Positions 1 to 8,784 of a DNA stretch of 64,000 nucleotides are shown here, piece by piece. The translations under genes and the position numbers were made by a program. Below the pieces are notes generated by a model. That model had not been told where the DNA came from, did not search any database, and was given only the letters and a program-made list of their open reading frames with translations. Location: positions 62,001 through 126,000 of the forward strand of contig NZ_CP007056.1 of the NCBI RefSeq assembly GCF_000517625.1. The letters are read 5' to 3'. This DNA is from Halostagnicola larsenii XH-48 (GTDB lineage Archaea > Halobacteriota > Halobacteria > Halobacteriales > Natrialbaceae). How positions within the stretch are numbered: position 1 is the first letter of the stretch; each line of letters begins with the position of its first letter.

Positions 1-1
1 G

Positions 2-82
2 ACCGAGACGGATTCGACCAGCAGTAAGCCGTCCCGGTCGGGCGCGACTGCCGGGCGGGAGACAGACGAGACAGAGCCATGA
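2..82 (+). CDS. C-terminal tail of an upstream gene (partial, tentative)
   Basis: This frame is open from the window edge and stops at TGA 80-82, overlapping the ATG of the next gene by four bases (ATGA), which is typical translational coupling. The visible 26 residues are rich in Thr, Ser, Glu and Asp, as expected for a disordered acidic haloarchaeal C-terminus. No domain is visible, so the function cannot be named. The only support is composition and the ATGA overlap. Confidence 0.35.
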   Translation, partial: TETDSTSSKPSRSGATAGRETDETEP

Positions 83-645
83 TCCGAGAGAACCACGACG
101 AGACGATCCAACCGAAAAGGCACGAAGAGCAAAACGACCTGTTCGATGCGCTCGGGAGCCACCGCAGCAGGTATGCGCTGTACGCGTGTCTCGAGACAGA
201 AGGTCCCCGAGCGTTGTCAGTCATCGCGGACCAGGTCGCCGCCTGGGAGTACGACAAGCCGATCACCGAGGTGACGCCCGCCGAACACAAGCGCGTATAC
301 ACGTCCCTCCAGCAACACCACCTCTCGAAACTCGAGGGAGCCGGCCTGATCGATGTCGACGACAAGTCGATCGACTGCACGGAGAAAGCGCGGAACCTCG
401 ATCTGTACATCGAACTGGTGCCCGAATCGGACCTCCCCTGGAGTCTCTACTATCTCGGATTGAGCGCTATCTCGGGATTCCTTCTCGGACTACAGATCGC
501 TGGGTTCCTTCCCGATGCGGTTTCGTTTCCGCTTCTCACTGCGGGGATACTGCTCGTGTTTTCGTGTTCGTCGCTCGTCCACTACCGCCGGGCGAACCGG
601 ATCACGTTCGGGCCGGCGGACAGACCACTCGAGATCGACGACTAA
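79..645 (+). CDS. Winged-helix (DUF7344-type) protein with two C-terminal membrane segments
   Basis: A 188-residue protein. Residues ~20-110 look like the winged-helix domain common in haloarchaeal DUF7344 proteins, with a 'LFDALGSHRSRYALYACL' opening helix and a later 'QHHLSKLEGAGLIDVD' recognition helix/wing. Residues ~120-168 form two hydrophobic helices, and a short polar tail follows. The likely role is a membrane-tethered DNA-binding regulator, but no target is visible. The start ATG overlaps the stop of the preceding frame. The family assignment is from pattern memory; the helix-plus-two-TM layout is seen directly. Confidence 0.75.
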   Translation: MIRENHDETIQPKRHEEQNDLFDALGSHRSRYALYACLETEGPRALSVIADQVAAWEYDKPITEVTPAEHKRVYTSLQQHHLSKLEGAGLIDVDDKSIDCTEKARNLDLYIELVPESDLPWSLYYLGLSAISGFLLGLQIAGFLPDAVSFPLLTAGILLVFSCSSLVHYRRANRITFGPADRPLEIDD

Positions 646-1151
646 TTCGTTCGGGGCGTGTTCGACCGGCTTCGACCGTCGTAAACGCGTGGAACCATCC
701 TTACTGTACCATCACGTTATCTCTGACACGTGTTGGTTTCTTCTTAGTGTCAGCGATATCACGTCCATATCTCTCTAACGGATATCGGAAGCTAATCTGC
801 TACCACCAAGGGAAGATGGATGGCCAATAGACGAAGCAGTCTTGTATATGTTGCGGTATATCCTCGTCCCTGATGATCTGCTTAATATCTCCAGTATCTA
901 CACCAAACGGGGTTTTCACGACGAATCATATGTGAATATCCATGTGGTAGTCTATTAATCGATGATATCGGCGAAATAGTTCATACATAGGTAACCAATT
1001 CCGTTAATATATTGTACCATTCCACTTTCGCTCTGTGAATGTCCTGTTATAGGAAATTACAGTCCTTACACTATCGACAGAGTATTTCGGACCACAATCA
1101 ATACCGCTCGTTCGATGCTGAATACGGTCAGAGCAGTACCGCAAGATGTTG
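646..1151. other. AT-rich intergenic stretch without a recognisable gene
   Basis: About 500 bases with clearly lower GC than the flanking genes and many stops in all frames. No tRNA cloverleaf, repeat array or conserved ORF was recognised. It separates the membrane winged-helix gene from the oppositely oriented TRAM gene, so it holds the 3' ends of both. Confidence 0.5.
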
Positions 1152-1568
1152 TTATTCGTAGTAATCTTTTCGCTCGATAACCTCCGCGAAGGCGACGGTC
1201 TCCGTGACGTCCTCGATCTCGATCGTCACGCGTTCACCCTTCTCTGCGTCTGGCACGATGACGACGTAGCCGCGCTCGATTCGTGCGATTCCGTCCCCTT
1301 GCTCTCCAATATCTTCGATATCGACTGTACGGCTTTCACCTTCCTCGACGGGCGGTTCCGGACCGCCTCGATTCCGTTTTTGTGACGATTTCGGTTCCGA
1401 CGGTGATTCGCCACCCGATTCGGTCGAGAGTAGCGCGACACGGTAGACCTCACCGTTTTGGACGTCGCCGACCTCGAGTTCGTTTTTCGGAACTTCGATG
1501 CAATATGAATCCTGCTGCTCAGTTACTTCTGCGCTGAAGACGCACAATAACTCATCTGGTATTTCCAT
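1152..1568 (-). CDS. TRAM-domain protein
   Basis: A 138-residue acidic protein. The C-terminal ~65 residues form a TRAM domain (beta-barrel RNA-binding module), with 'DIGEQGDGIARIERGYVVIV' followed by 'GERVTIEIEDV'. The N-terminal ~45 residues resemble the extension found on haloarchaeal TRAM proteins, and a Ser/Pro/Arg-rich linker joins the parts. TRAM proteins bind RNA and have been linked to tRNA modification and cold-shock-like RNA chaperoning. A GGAGG sits seven bases before the ATG, supporting this start. The gene stands alone, in the same orientation as the PRC-barrel gene upstream. Confidence 0.85.
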   Translation of the reverse strand: MEIPDELLCVFSAEVTEQQDSYCIEVPKNELEVGDVQNGEVYRVALLSTESGGESPSEPKSSQKRNRGGPEPPVEEGESRTVDIEDIGEQGDGIARIERGYVVIVPDAEKGERVTIEIEDVTETVAFAEVIERKDYYE

Positions 1569-1712
1569 GAATATCCTCCCGTATCAACGAAACGTGCAGA
1601 CAACCCCTTCAGTGCTCCGGTGAGGCTCCGTTGGAACCGGCCCGCTGCCTCTCGTGGATCGGGAGCAGTTCGTCCGCTTGAGCCCCGAGAGGAACCTGCT
1701 CGATCGTCGGCG

Positions 1713-1964
1713 TCAGCGCTGAATCACGATCTGGTCGTTAAGTCTCGAGATGTGATCCATCGGGATGAGGAGCCGTCCGTCGTCGTCGGTTTCGAAATCG
1801 ACCGATTGCAGGGGGAGGTCCTCGTTCGGATTGATAACCAGATTCCGTAGATCCGCTGATTCGATCCCCATCGTGACGTTGTAGAGGGTTCCAAAGTCGG
1901 TTCCGTCCGTTCCAATGATAGATTTATCTATGAGGTTTCTGGCAAGTATTTCGTCCATATGCAT
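1713..1964 (-). CDS. PRC-barrel domain protein
   Basis: An 83-residue single-domain PRC-barrel protein (beta-barrel related to RimM and photosynthetic reaction centre H). 'GTDGTDFGTLYNVTM' and the following 'LRNLVINPNEDLP' are typical of the haloarchaeal family. These proteins are small and widespread, often near cell-division or RNA genes, and their biochemical role is unclear. A TATA-like CATTTAAG lies about 25 bases upstream on the minus strand, so the mRNA is probably leaderless. An ATG two codons downstream (1958) is an alternative start. Confidence 0.85.
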   Translation of the reverse strand: MHMDEILARNLIDKSIIGTDGTDFGTLYNVTMGIESADLRNLVINPNEDLPLQSVDFETDDDGRLLIPMDHISRLNDQIVIQR

Positions 1965-2561
1965 TCATTTTCCACGGTTCTTCTTAAATGTAATGCCTTC
2001 CAGAACTGTCATAGCTGCAACTATCAGCCGTTCTCTGGCCGAATTCGAGGCGGTCGTGGCGTCAACTAATCGGAAACTCGAGAACGTACTTTCGACCGGA
2101 GGAAGTCATCGATTCCACCGGCGAGAATCTCGCGTAGTCAGGGGGCTCACTCGAGTACGCGGCAGTCGTCTATTTCAGGTCGTTTATCTCGATTACGGGT
2201 ACCTCTAAAAACTGACTGTCATCTGGTGTGTCTTAACGCCCGTCGTCCAAAAACGGAATTTATTCCGACTGCACATTCGAATGTTGATGCTCGCGGGCGA
2301 AATATTTTCGATTCGATAATCGTCTCGGAAGGCTTTTAATAGTGAGCGATATGATTGCCGGTATGGAATCCGTTCGATCGACATCACGAACTGGGATGAT
2401 CCGTCCCACAGGGCCGATCGTTTTCGGTCGACCGATCGGGCGGCGACGAACTGTCGCGACAGACTATGATAGCTTTAGGAGCGAGATACGCGATGTACGC
2501 AACCGATGAATATGACGCCACCCGTTGACCGCACGCTCGTCACCGCTCGGGGGTGGACTCG
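1965..2561. other. Intergenic region between PRC-barrel gene and trkA
   Basis: About 600 bases with no convincing gene. It holds the minus-strand promoter of the PRC-barrel gene at its left edge and the probable trkAH promoter near 2333-2340. A 48-codon frame starts at 2363, but it is arginine-rich and unlike haloarchaeal proteins. Confidence 0.5.
2333..2340 (+). promoter_or_regulatory. Probable TATA box for trkA-trkH
   Basis: CTTTTAAT is the best TATA-like sequence upstream of trkA. It would place transcription start near 2362, giving a leader of about 200 bases before the trkA ATG at 2562. A G-rich stretch (GGGGGTGG) just before that ATG could act as a weak ribosome binding site. Confidence 0.4.
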
Positions 2562-3896
2562 ATGCGCGTTATAATCGTTGGCGCTGGTGACGTTGGCAGG
2601 TCGATCGCCGGTAACCTAGAGTCCAGTCACGACGTGGTTGTGATCGACCAAGACGAACGCGTCGTCGAAGACTTAACCTATTCTCACGACGTGCTCGCGA
2701 TTCAGGGAGACGGAACGACGCTCGAGACGCTTCAGGAGGCAGATATCAAAAAGGCTGATCTGGTGATCGCCTGCACCGACAGCGACGAATCGAATATCGT
2801 TATCTGTGGCTCCGCGAAGACCGCGACTGACGGCTTCACCATCGCTCGAGTCAGACGGAGAACATTACTCGAGACCTGGGAGGGTTCACAGGGCGGATTC
2901 GACGTCGATTTTATGGTTTGTACGGATCTCTTGACCGCCCAGACGATCTTTCGTATTTCGGGACTCCCTGCCGCCCAGGACGTCGACGCGTTCATCGGCG
3001 GTCTGGTGCAGATGGCGGAGTTCAAAGTCGACGCCGACAGCCCGATCGCCCAACAGACGATTCACGAGGCCGACCGGTACGACTCGTTGACGTTCGCGGC
3101 GGTGTTCCGCGGGGACGAAATGATTGTCGCGACCGGCGATACGGTGATCGAACCGGGAGATTACGTCGTCGTCATCGGAAGCGACGAGTCGGTGCGACGG
3201 TTTGCAGCAGACCTCACCTCACGAAAGCGGACGAACGGCGACGAAATCGTGATCGTCGGGGCCAGCGAAGTCGGCTTCCAGACGGCTCGAGAGTTGGAAA
3301 ACCACGGCTACCACCCGCGACTCATCGAACGAGACCCAGATCGCGCGCGAGCGGCCGCGGAAGCGCTTCCGGGGACGACAGTCCTCGAGAGCGACGCAAC
3401 CGATATCGAATTCTTAGAGCGCGAGCACGTCGACGAGGCGAATATCGTTATCGCGGCCCTCGGAAACGACGAGAAGAACTTACTCGTGTCGTTGCTGGCT
3501 CGCAGACTCGGCGTCGATCGAACCGTCGCCGTGATCGAGAACCTCGAGTACGGCGAGTTGTTCGAGACCGTCGGCGTCGACGTGGCGGTCAATCCGCGCG
3601 AAGAGACCGCAGAAGAAATCGTCCGATTCACTCGAACCACACGCACCGAGAAGGTCGCGATGTTAGAGCACGACCGTGCGGAGGTGATCGAAATCGAGGC
3701 CAAACTGGATAGCGAACTCACGGGACAGACGATCCAGGATTCGATGGCCGACCTTCCGGACGGCATCGTCATCGGTGCGATCTCTCGAGGCGGCGATATC
3801 GTGACTCCCCGCGGTACGACGGTTATCGAACCGGGGGATCACCTCGTCTTATTCGTCGATTCGAACGTCCTCGATGCGGTAATCGAGGCGGTCTAA
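2562..3896 (+). CDS. trkA: TrkA, NAD-binding regulatory subunit of the Trk potassium channel
   Basis: A 444-residue protein with two TrkA-N (RCK/Rossmann) and two TrkA-C halves. The first nucleotide-binding loop is 'VIIVGAGDVGRSIAGNLE' at the N-terminus, followed by 'VVIDQDE'; the second is 'IVIVGASEVGFQTARELE' near residue 230. TrkA is a peripheral cytoplasmic protein that gates the TrkH pore in response to nucleotides. The ATG at 2562 is preferred to an in-frame GTG at 2553 because it begins exactly at the Rossmann strand. It overlaps trkH by one base (TAATG), so the two are co-translated. Potassium uptake is central to salt-in osmoadaptation in haloarchaea. Confidence 0.95.
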   Translation: MRVIIVGAGDVGRSIAGNLESSHDVVVIDQDERVVEDLTYSHDVLAIQGDGTTLETLQEADIKKADLVIACTDSDESNIVICGSAKTATDGFTIARVRRRTLLETWEGSQGGFDVDFMVCTDLLTAQTIFRISGLPAAQDVDAFIGGLVQMAEFKVDADSPIAQQTIHEADRYDSLTFAAVFRGDEMIVATGDTVIEPGDYVVVIGSDESVRRFAADLTSRKRTNGDEIVIVGASEVGFQTARELENHGYHPRLIERDPDRARAAAEALPGTTVLESDATDIEFLEREHVDEANIVIAALGNDEKNLLVSLLARRLGVDRTVAVIENLEYGELFETVGVDVAVNPREETAEEIVRFTRTTRTEKVAMLEHDRAEVIEIEAKLDSELTGQTIQDSMADLPDGIVIGAISRGGDIVTPRGTTVIEPGDHLVLFVDSNVLDAVIEAV

Positions 3897-5434
3897 TGCG
3901 CCACTATCTCCGCGTCGACTGGCGCGCCGGTTTAAGTCTCGTCGGCACACTGCTTGCGTTGCTCTCGCTCGCGTTCGTGGTTCCGATCGTCGTCGCGTTG
4001 GTCTACGGCGGGAACGATCTGGGAGTCTTCGTCGTTTCGATGATACTGACCGTAGGATTCGGTCTCGCGCTCCGACGGTTAGATCCCGAACCGGAACCGG
4101 GGGCCCGCGAAGCGTTCTTCGTCGTCGCGTTCACCTGGCTATTCGCCGCGGTGTTCGGCGCTATTCCGTACGTGCTCGCGGGGAACGGGACGGTCGCATA
4201 TCCCGTCAACGCGCTGTTCGAAAGCATGAGCGGGTTCACGACGACGGGTGCGACGGTGATGGGTGACATTTCGTTCGACACGCATTCTCGGGCGATCATG
4301 ATGTGGCGACAGGTCACCCAGTGGCTCGGCGGAATGGGGATCATCGTCCTCGCCGTCGCCATCCTCTCGCAGATGGCGGTCGGCGGAGCGCAGTTGATGG
4401 AAGCGGAAGCCCCCGGACCGGGGATTTCGAAACTCTCCCCGCACATCGCCGAGACCGCTCGCGTGCTGTGGATCGCGTACATCGGCTTTACCGCGCTCCT
4501 GATAGCGTTGTTGTACGCGCTCTCGTTTACCGTCTACGCGCCGAATATGGACCTGTACTACGCCATCGCACACGGCTTTTCGACGCTTCCGACCGGTGGA
4601 TTCTCTCCCGAGGCTCGGAGCATCGAATTTTTCTCGCCCGTCGTCCAGTGGCTCATCGTTCCGTTCATGTTCATCGCTGGCGTCAACTTCGTGCTCTGGT
4701 GGCACGTAATCTCGGGCGACCCGTGGGAACTCCTGGGCGACAACGAGTTCCGGTTCTACCTCGGAGCCGTCTCGCTGTTTTCGCTCGTTGGGACGGTGAT
4801 CCTCTTTTTCGACGCGTCCTTGCAAACGGCGGCAACCGGCCAGATTGGCGGCAATCTCGAGCGCTCGCTCCGGTACTCGGTCTTCCAGATCACTTCGCTG
4901 ACAAATTCGACCGGGTTCGCGAACATGGATTTCGACGCGTGGGGACACTCGGCGAAAGCGCTCTTGCTGTTCGTGATGTTCATCGGCGGGTCGACCGGTT
5001 CCACCGGCGGCGGGATCAAGATCCTCCGGTGGTTGGTGATCCTGAAATCGCTCCGCCGTGAGGTGTTTACGACTATCCATCCCGAGGCAGTTCGACCGGT
5101 TCGAATGAACGGCAAACCACTCGATGAGGAGGCGATCAGAGGGATTTACGCGTTCACGCTCCTGTTTTTGGCCCTGTTTTTCGTCGGATTCTTGTTGCTC
5201 TCTGCGGACGCATCAAGGTTGGCGGGGTTCAATCCGCACACGCTCGATCTGCTGACAGCGTCCATCGCAACGCTCGGAAATATCGGTCCTGGATTCGGTG
5301 TCGTCGGTCCGATGGGGAGCTACAACGGGTTCCCGATGACCTCGAAACTCCTCATGGTCGTGTATATGTGGATCGGCCGACTCGAGATCTTTCCGGTGCT
5401 CGTCTTGCTCACGGCCGCGTACTGGCGGTCGTAA
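3896..5434 (+). CDS. trkH: TrkH, potassium-translocating membrane subunit
   Basis: A 512-residue integral membrane protein of the Trk/Ktr/HKT family, close to the usual length. Four pore-loop motifs with the selectivity-filter glycines are visible in order: 'MSGFTTTGATVM', 'LPTGGFS', 'LTNSTGFAN' and 'LGNIGPGFG'. A 'GGSTGSTGGGIK' loop, characteristic of TrkH, lies between the third and fourth repeats. It imports K+ together with TrkA, and its start codon overlaps the trkA stop. Confidence 0.96.
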   Translation: MRHYLRVDWRAGLSLVGTLLALLSLAFVVPIVVALVYGGNDLGVFVVSMILTVGFGLALRRLDPEPEPGAREAFFVVAFTWLFAAVFGAIPYVLAGNGTVAYPVNALFESMSGFTTTGATVMGDISFDTHSRAIMMWRQVTQWLGGMGIIVLAVAILSQMAVGGAQLMEAEAPGPGISKLSPHIAETARVLWIAYIGFTALLIALLYALSFTVYAPNMDLYYAIAHGFSTLPTGGFSPEARSIEFFSPVVQWLIVPFMFIAGVNFVLWWHVISGDPWELLGDNEFRFYLGAVSLFSLVGTVILFFDASLQTAATGQIGGNLERSLRYSVFQITSLTNSTGFANMDFDAWGHSAKALLLFVMFIGGSTGSTGGGIKILRWLVILKSLRREVFTTIHPEAVRPVRMNGKPLDEEAIRGIYAFTLLFLALFFVGFLLLSADASRLAGFNPHTLDLLTASIATLGNIGPGFGVVGPMGSYNGFPMTSKLLMVVYMWIGRLEIFPVLVLLTAAYWRS

Positions 5435-5512
5435 GCGTTTTACCGAGAGCACTTCGGACCTTCTTCGACGTAGTAACTGACTCGACAGTCGCGCAGATCA
5501 GTCGTGGCTGTC

Positions 5513-6802
5513 TCATCGTTTCGATCTCGGCGTTGCCGCCGTTCGAATTCGGGTGCGAGCAAACGCTAGCAGTTGTCGGAAGGCGTCGCGGCGACGAATC
5601 AGCAACGTCGTCCCCAGGACGAGATAGAGTCCCGTGAACGCGAGTAACCACTCGTAGTGGTGGAACTCGGGGTAGAGCTGTACGAGAAAGAGCGTGAGTA
5701 AGGCGAGTGCTTCGCGAGCACTGAGACGGAGATCGACGAGAAGCGCGAGCGCGAAGTAACTCTGTGCCGCGGTCAGCCAAATCTCGCCGCTCTGGCGCTG
5801 TCCCATCGGAAGTGCTCCGTAGTACCCAAGCGACACGCTGTAGACGAGGACGAGCGTCCCGATAAGCAGAGTCCACTGATTGAGCTTCGAGGAGATGAGG
5901 GCGTTGAACGAGGCGCTCGAGCGGGCTTTTATCACGAGCATGATGACGATGACGAACTCGGGGGTTTCGCTGGCCAGCGGTGCGACCCACTGGATCATCA
6001 AGAACGGCGGGATGCCGTACTGCAATCCGATTTCCTCGAGACCATGGGCGAACGGTTCGACCGCGAGGAAGATCACTCCGCCCGCGACGACGAACAGACC
6101 GATTACGGTCGCGACTCGTCTCGATTTCCGAAACGACTGGAAGTACGCCGGAACGCCGGTGTGTCCTCGCTCGATAGCCGGCGTTCTTATCGCGAAGACG
6201 ATATACAGCCCGTAGAGGCCGACGAGAATCGCCATATCGTGAGCCGCGATCGAGTTGGTCAGGGGGATGAAAAACGCGTACAGCGTGGCGGCGAACAGAA
6301 ACACGATCTCGAGGGAGAGTTCCCGATCGAGCCGAACCCGGTTTGCGAGGAATCCCTCGACCCGTTCGACGTTTAGATCGCGGCTCTTTTTGGCTCGGTA
6401 GACGGTGAACAGGGCGGTTCCCGACCACCCGATTCCGATGAGGATTCGGTTGGCACCGGTCATGTTCGCAACCGCGAGATCTGCGGCTTGTATGGAGGCG
6501 ACGCTGCCCGGTGCGACCCCGGCTTCCCACGCGTAGAGCGCGTCGACGGCGTACTCCGGCGCGACGGCCAGCACTGCTAGCACGGCGATGGCGAACGATC
6601 TCGAGACGTCTTTCTCGGCGGTCTCGGCGCCCCAGGCGAGGAGAAATGCCGCGCCGAGGATCGACAGTCCCGACAATCCTACAGTCGCGATCAGGCCGGG
6701 AGTTAGACCGGTCGCGCTCACGACCGCCCACGGAAGGACGAGACACAGGGCGATTGCGACGGGAGTCAACGGATTCGAGATCAGCGTTCGCACGGGGAAC
6801 AC
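5513..6802 (-). CDS. Sodium/calcium exchanger family membrane protein
   Basis: A 429-residue protein with about ten to eleven hydrophobic segments in two inverted halves, as in the cation/Ca2+ antiporter (CaCA) superfamily. The alpha-repeat signatures are recognisable: 'AVAPEYAVDALYAW' in the first half and 'LASETPEFVIVIML' in the second, carrying the acidic residues that bind cation. It probably extrudes Ca2+ or K+ in exchange for Na+/H+. The start is a GTG and no better ATG was seen. It converges with trkH, with about 80 bases between the stops. Confidence 0.88.
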   Translation of the reverse strand: MFPVRTLISNPLTPVAIALCLVLPWAVVSATGLTPGLIATVGLSGLSILGAAFLLAWGAETAEKDVSRSFAIAVLAVLAVAPEYAVDALYAWEAGVAPGSVASIQAADLAVANMTGANRILIGIGWSGTALFTVYRAKKSRDLNVERVEGFLANRVRLDRELSLEIVFLFAATLYAFFIPLTNSIAAHDMAILVGLYGLYIVFAIRTPAIERGHTGVPAYFQSFRKSRRVATVIGLFVVAGGVIFLAVEPFAHGLEEIGLQYGIPPFLMIQWVAPLASETPEFVIVIMLVIKARSSASFNALISSKLNQWTLLIGTLVLVYSVSLGYYGALPMGQRQSGEIWLTAAQSYFALALLVDLRLSAREALALLTLFLVQLYPEFHHYEWLLAFTGLYLVLGTTLLIRRRDAFRQLLAFARTRIRTAATPRSKR

Positions 6803-8314
6803 AAACAGGTTCGCGTGATGTAGTTGTGGTCCCTGCTATGCGAAATCTACAGATAGGTGAACCACGTACGCCGGGGCATTCGAGAGTTCAGTGGTCTTCC
6901 GTGAGTGATCCTGACCAGTCACAATTCATACGAGACTGCTGACGCCATCCTCTACTGTTGAGGACGTCTCGATTCGATTGCCGCGAGGCGGCTCGCGAAT
7001 CGTGTTTCCTTCCGAACTGCGATGCCTTCCGATTCAAAAGTAATAACTCGACCATGGGTGCTTTGACCCAGAAACTGCTGTAAGAGAACCACTGGTCGAT
7101 TGGACGTCTATGGATTTTGATGTCCCTCGTTTCAGTATCGACAATCATTCTCTTCTTCAGTAACTAGCATATATCCGCGTAATATCCTTCGAATTAGTGT
7201 GTTTCTGTCTCATTCTATCTTTATTTGGAAGTCACTGCCAAAATATCCAACTGTTGCCATAACTCTTCCAGTTCTGTGCGGTTTCGGTCTCCGAATCACA
7301 CGCCGATCTCGAACGTATCCGCAGCGGACTATCAATCTCGGGTAAGATACCGATTTATCGGCCTCGTACGTCTCATTGACCGCTGTTAATCCTCACGTCG
7401 AGCAGTCTGTCGCTCCTCGTAGTCTGACTGAGCGATCACTGTCCGGCGTCCGTGGATTGCCTGCTCATCCATTGAGCAAACACTTTTAACTTCCATGGAG
7501 AACTTACGCTGAACTGCGGCTTCCGGCCGGAGAACGCTAAGGGGGTTAGGTTAGTTGGAGAATCTCAATTCTGACGATGACGAGACACCGCTGCCATCTT
7601 CAAGCGTTTGCCCGGGCTGTTCGCGACGCATCTTGTTCTCCCGCTCCAGCCATGGACGCGAGACAGCCTCTTCCAGCCTCGAACGTTCCTGAGACTGATC
7701 TCGTTCGCCGCCAAATGTATTACGGCCATACAATAGTAAATCAGGACTCGAGTGGACGACGTTTTTGCCTAGGTCCGATCGAACCCACCACGTTTTCAAT
7801 TGATCGTCGTTTCTGCGCTATCGATACTCCGATCGGAACGGCCCGGTGGGCTCTATTCATAGTTGTTTTGAGGGCGAAATAAAGGTCTGTTTACGTGTAC
7901 TGTATACTCGCCAATCAATCCGAAAGTAGATTTCTGTCGCCGATTTCGAGTAGCCCGGTGCTGAGATATGGTCCCAAGACCAGAAGTCATGATTTCTCGT
8001 TAGAATATGATTATACACGTACCCTATCATTTAATTAAACTCGGTCTGGGCCCCTTCACCATGTCCGTATCCAGTTTCCGTATACGCTTGCAGTCTAGCA
8101 AATCACGAACTGATCGACTCGTGGAGCGAGTTCTCCTCGCGAGTCTACTGATAAGCGGAAGCTCTTTGAGACGTATCTTTTCAGGGCGTTGCTTCCGGAA
8201 TTTCGCCCTCCCCTTTTCGACCCCCTGCGGAGAATCTCCCACTGAAGTGAGATTGGATCGGTTCGACCTTGACCAGACATTCTACCAACTCGAGCGTCTC
8301 ATCGACGGCTCACC
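6803..8314. other. Long gene-poor, AT-richer region
   Basis: About 1.5 kb between the antiporter gene and the oxidase remnant. Open frames of 60-100 codons occur, but none has haloarchaeal composition, recognisable domains or a convincing start. A TATA-like ACTTTTAACT near 7480 could be a promoter, but nothing recognisable follows. GC is lower than in flanking genes. The most economical reading is decayed DNA continuous with the pseudogene to its right. Confidence 0.5.
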
Positions 8315-8711
8315 CTATAGTGAATCCTGTCTAGGGTTGAGTGTCCCGTTGCAATCGAATGCCGTTTTCCCCCGCAGCATGGCTTCGATAGTTTTCTCGT
8401 GTACTCCGCCGGGAGATACACCTGTTCCCGAGACCGACGCCGCGTTCTCTGGTCACCGTCTCGCCGAGTTCGATAGCGTGACGAACGACGCGCTCGCAGA
8501 GAGCTCGATGTTCTTCATCTTCGACTTTTATCATGTCATGTCGTGGATGGCTCCATCGCTCGATGTGAGCATCGTCAAACAGGAATCGTACTGCTTCAGC
8601 GCTGTAGCCATCTCTTCGAGAACTTCCCACAGCTCGTCCATCTCCGTCCGGATTTCCCATATCGAAGTCTGCCACGTCGTACTCCTCGAGGATGTCGTCC
8701 ATGTTCGTCAT
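8315..8711 (-). pseudogene. Frameshifted C-terminal remnant of an FAD-linked glycolate/D-lactate oxidase (GlcD-like)
   Basis: Conceptual translation on the minus strand gives the C-terminal end of a GlcD/FAD-linked oxidase in three reading frames. 'CERVVRHAIELGETVT' then 'GVGLGNR' are in one frame (8331-8711). 'VYLPAEY' follows in a second frame. 'EKTIEAML' and 'DCNGTLNP' are in a third, stopping at 8315. Intact homologues read through this stretch as EHGVGLGK...TLNPGK in one frame. The FAD-binding N-terminus and the usual GHAGDGN motif are absent. The first ~50 codons may belong to another decayed gene. The position immediately downstream of lutB suggests that it once encoded the matching lactate/glycolate dehydrogenase. 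Confidence 0.72.
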
Positions 8712-8784
8712 ACCGAGTTGATACCGCCGTTTATCGGGACAGCATGTCCTTCAAGCTCGTCCCAGCAGCGGAGGCGTGGTGATG

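Noticed and set aside
2363-2509. 48-codon frame positioned 27 bases after a TATA box, before trkA
   Set aside because: It is Arg-rich and basic, unlike haloarchaeal proteins, with no family match recalled. The promoter is better explained as serving trkA-trkH.
4139-5080. 313-codon open frame antisense to trkH
   Set aside because: The sense strand encodes TrkH with all pore motifs. The antisense translation is His/Arg/Glu-rich without domains.
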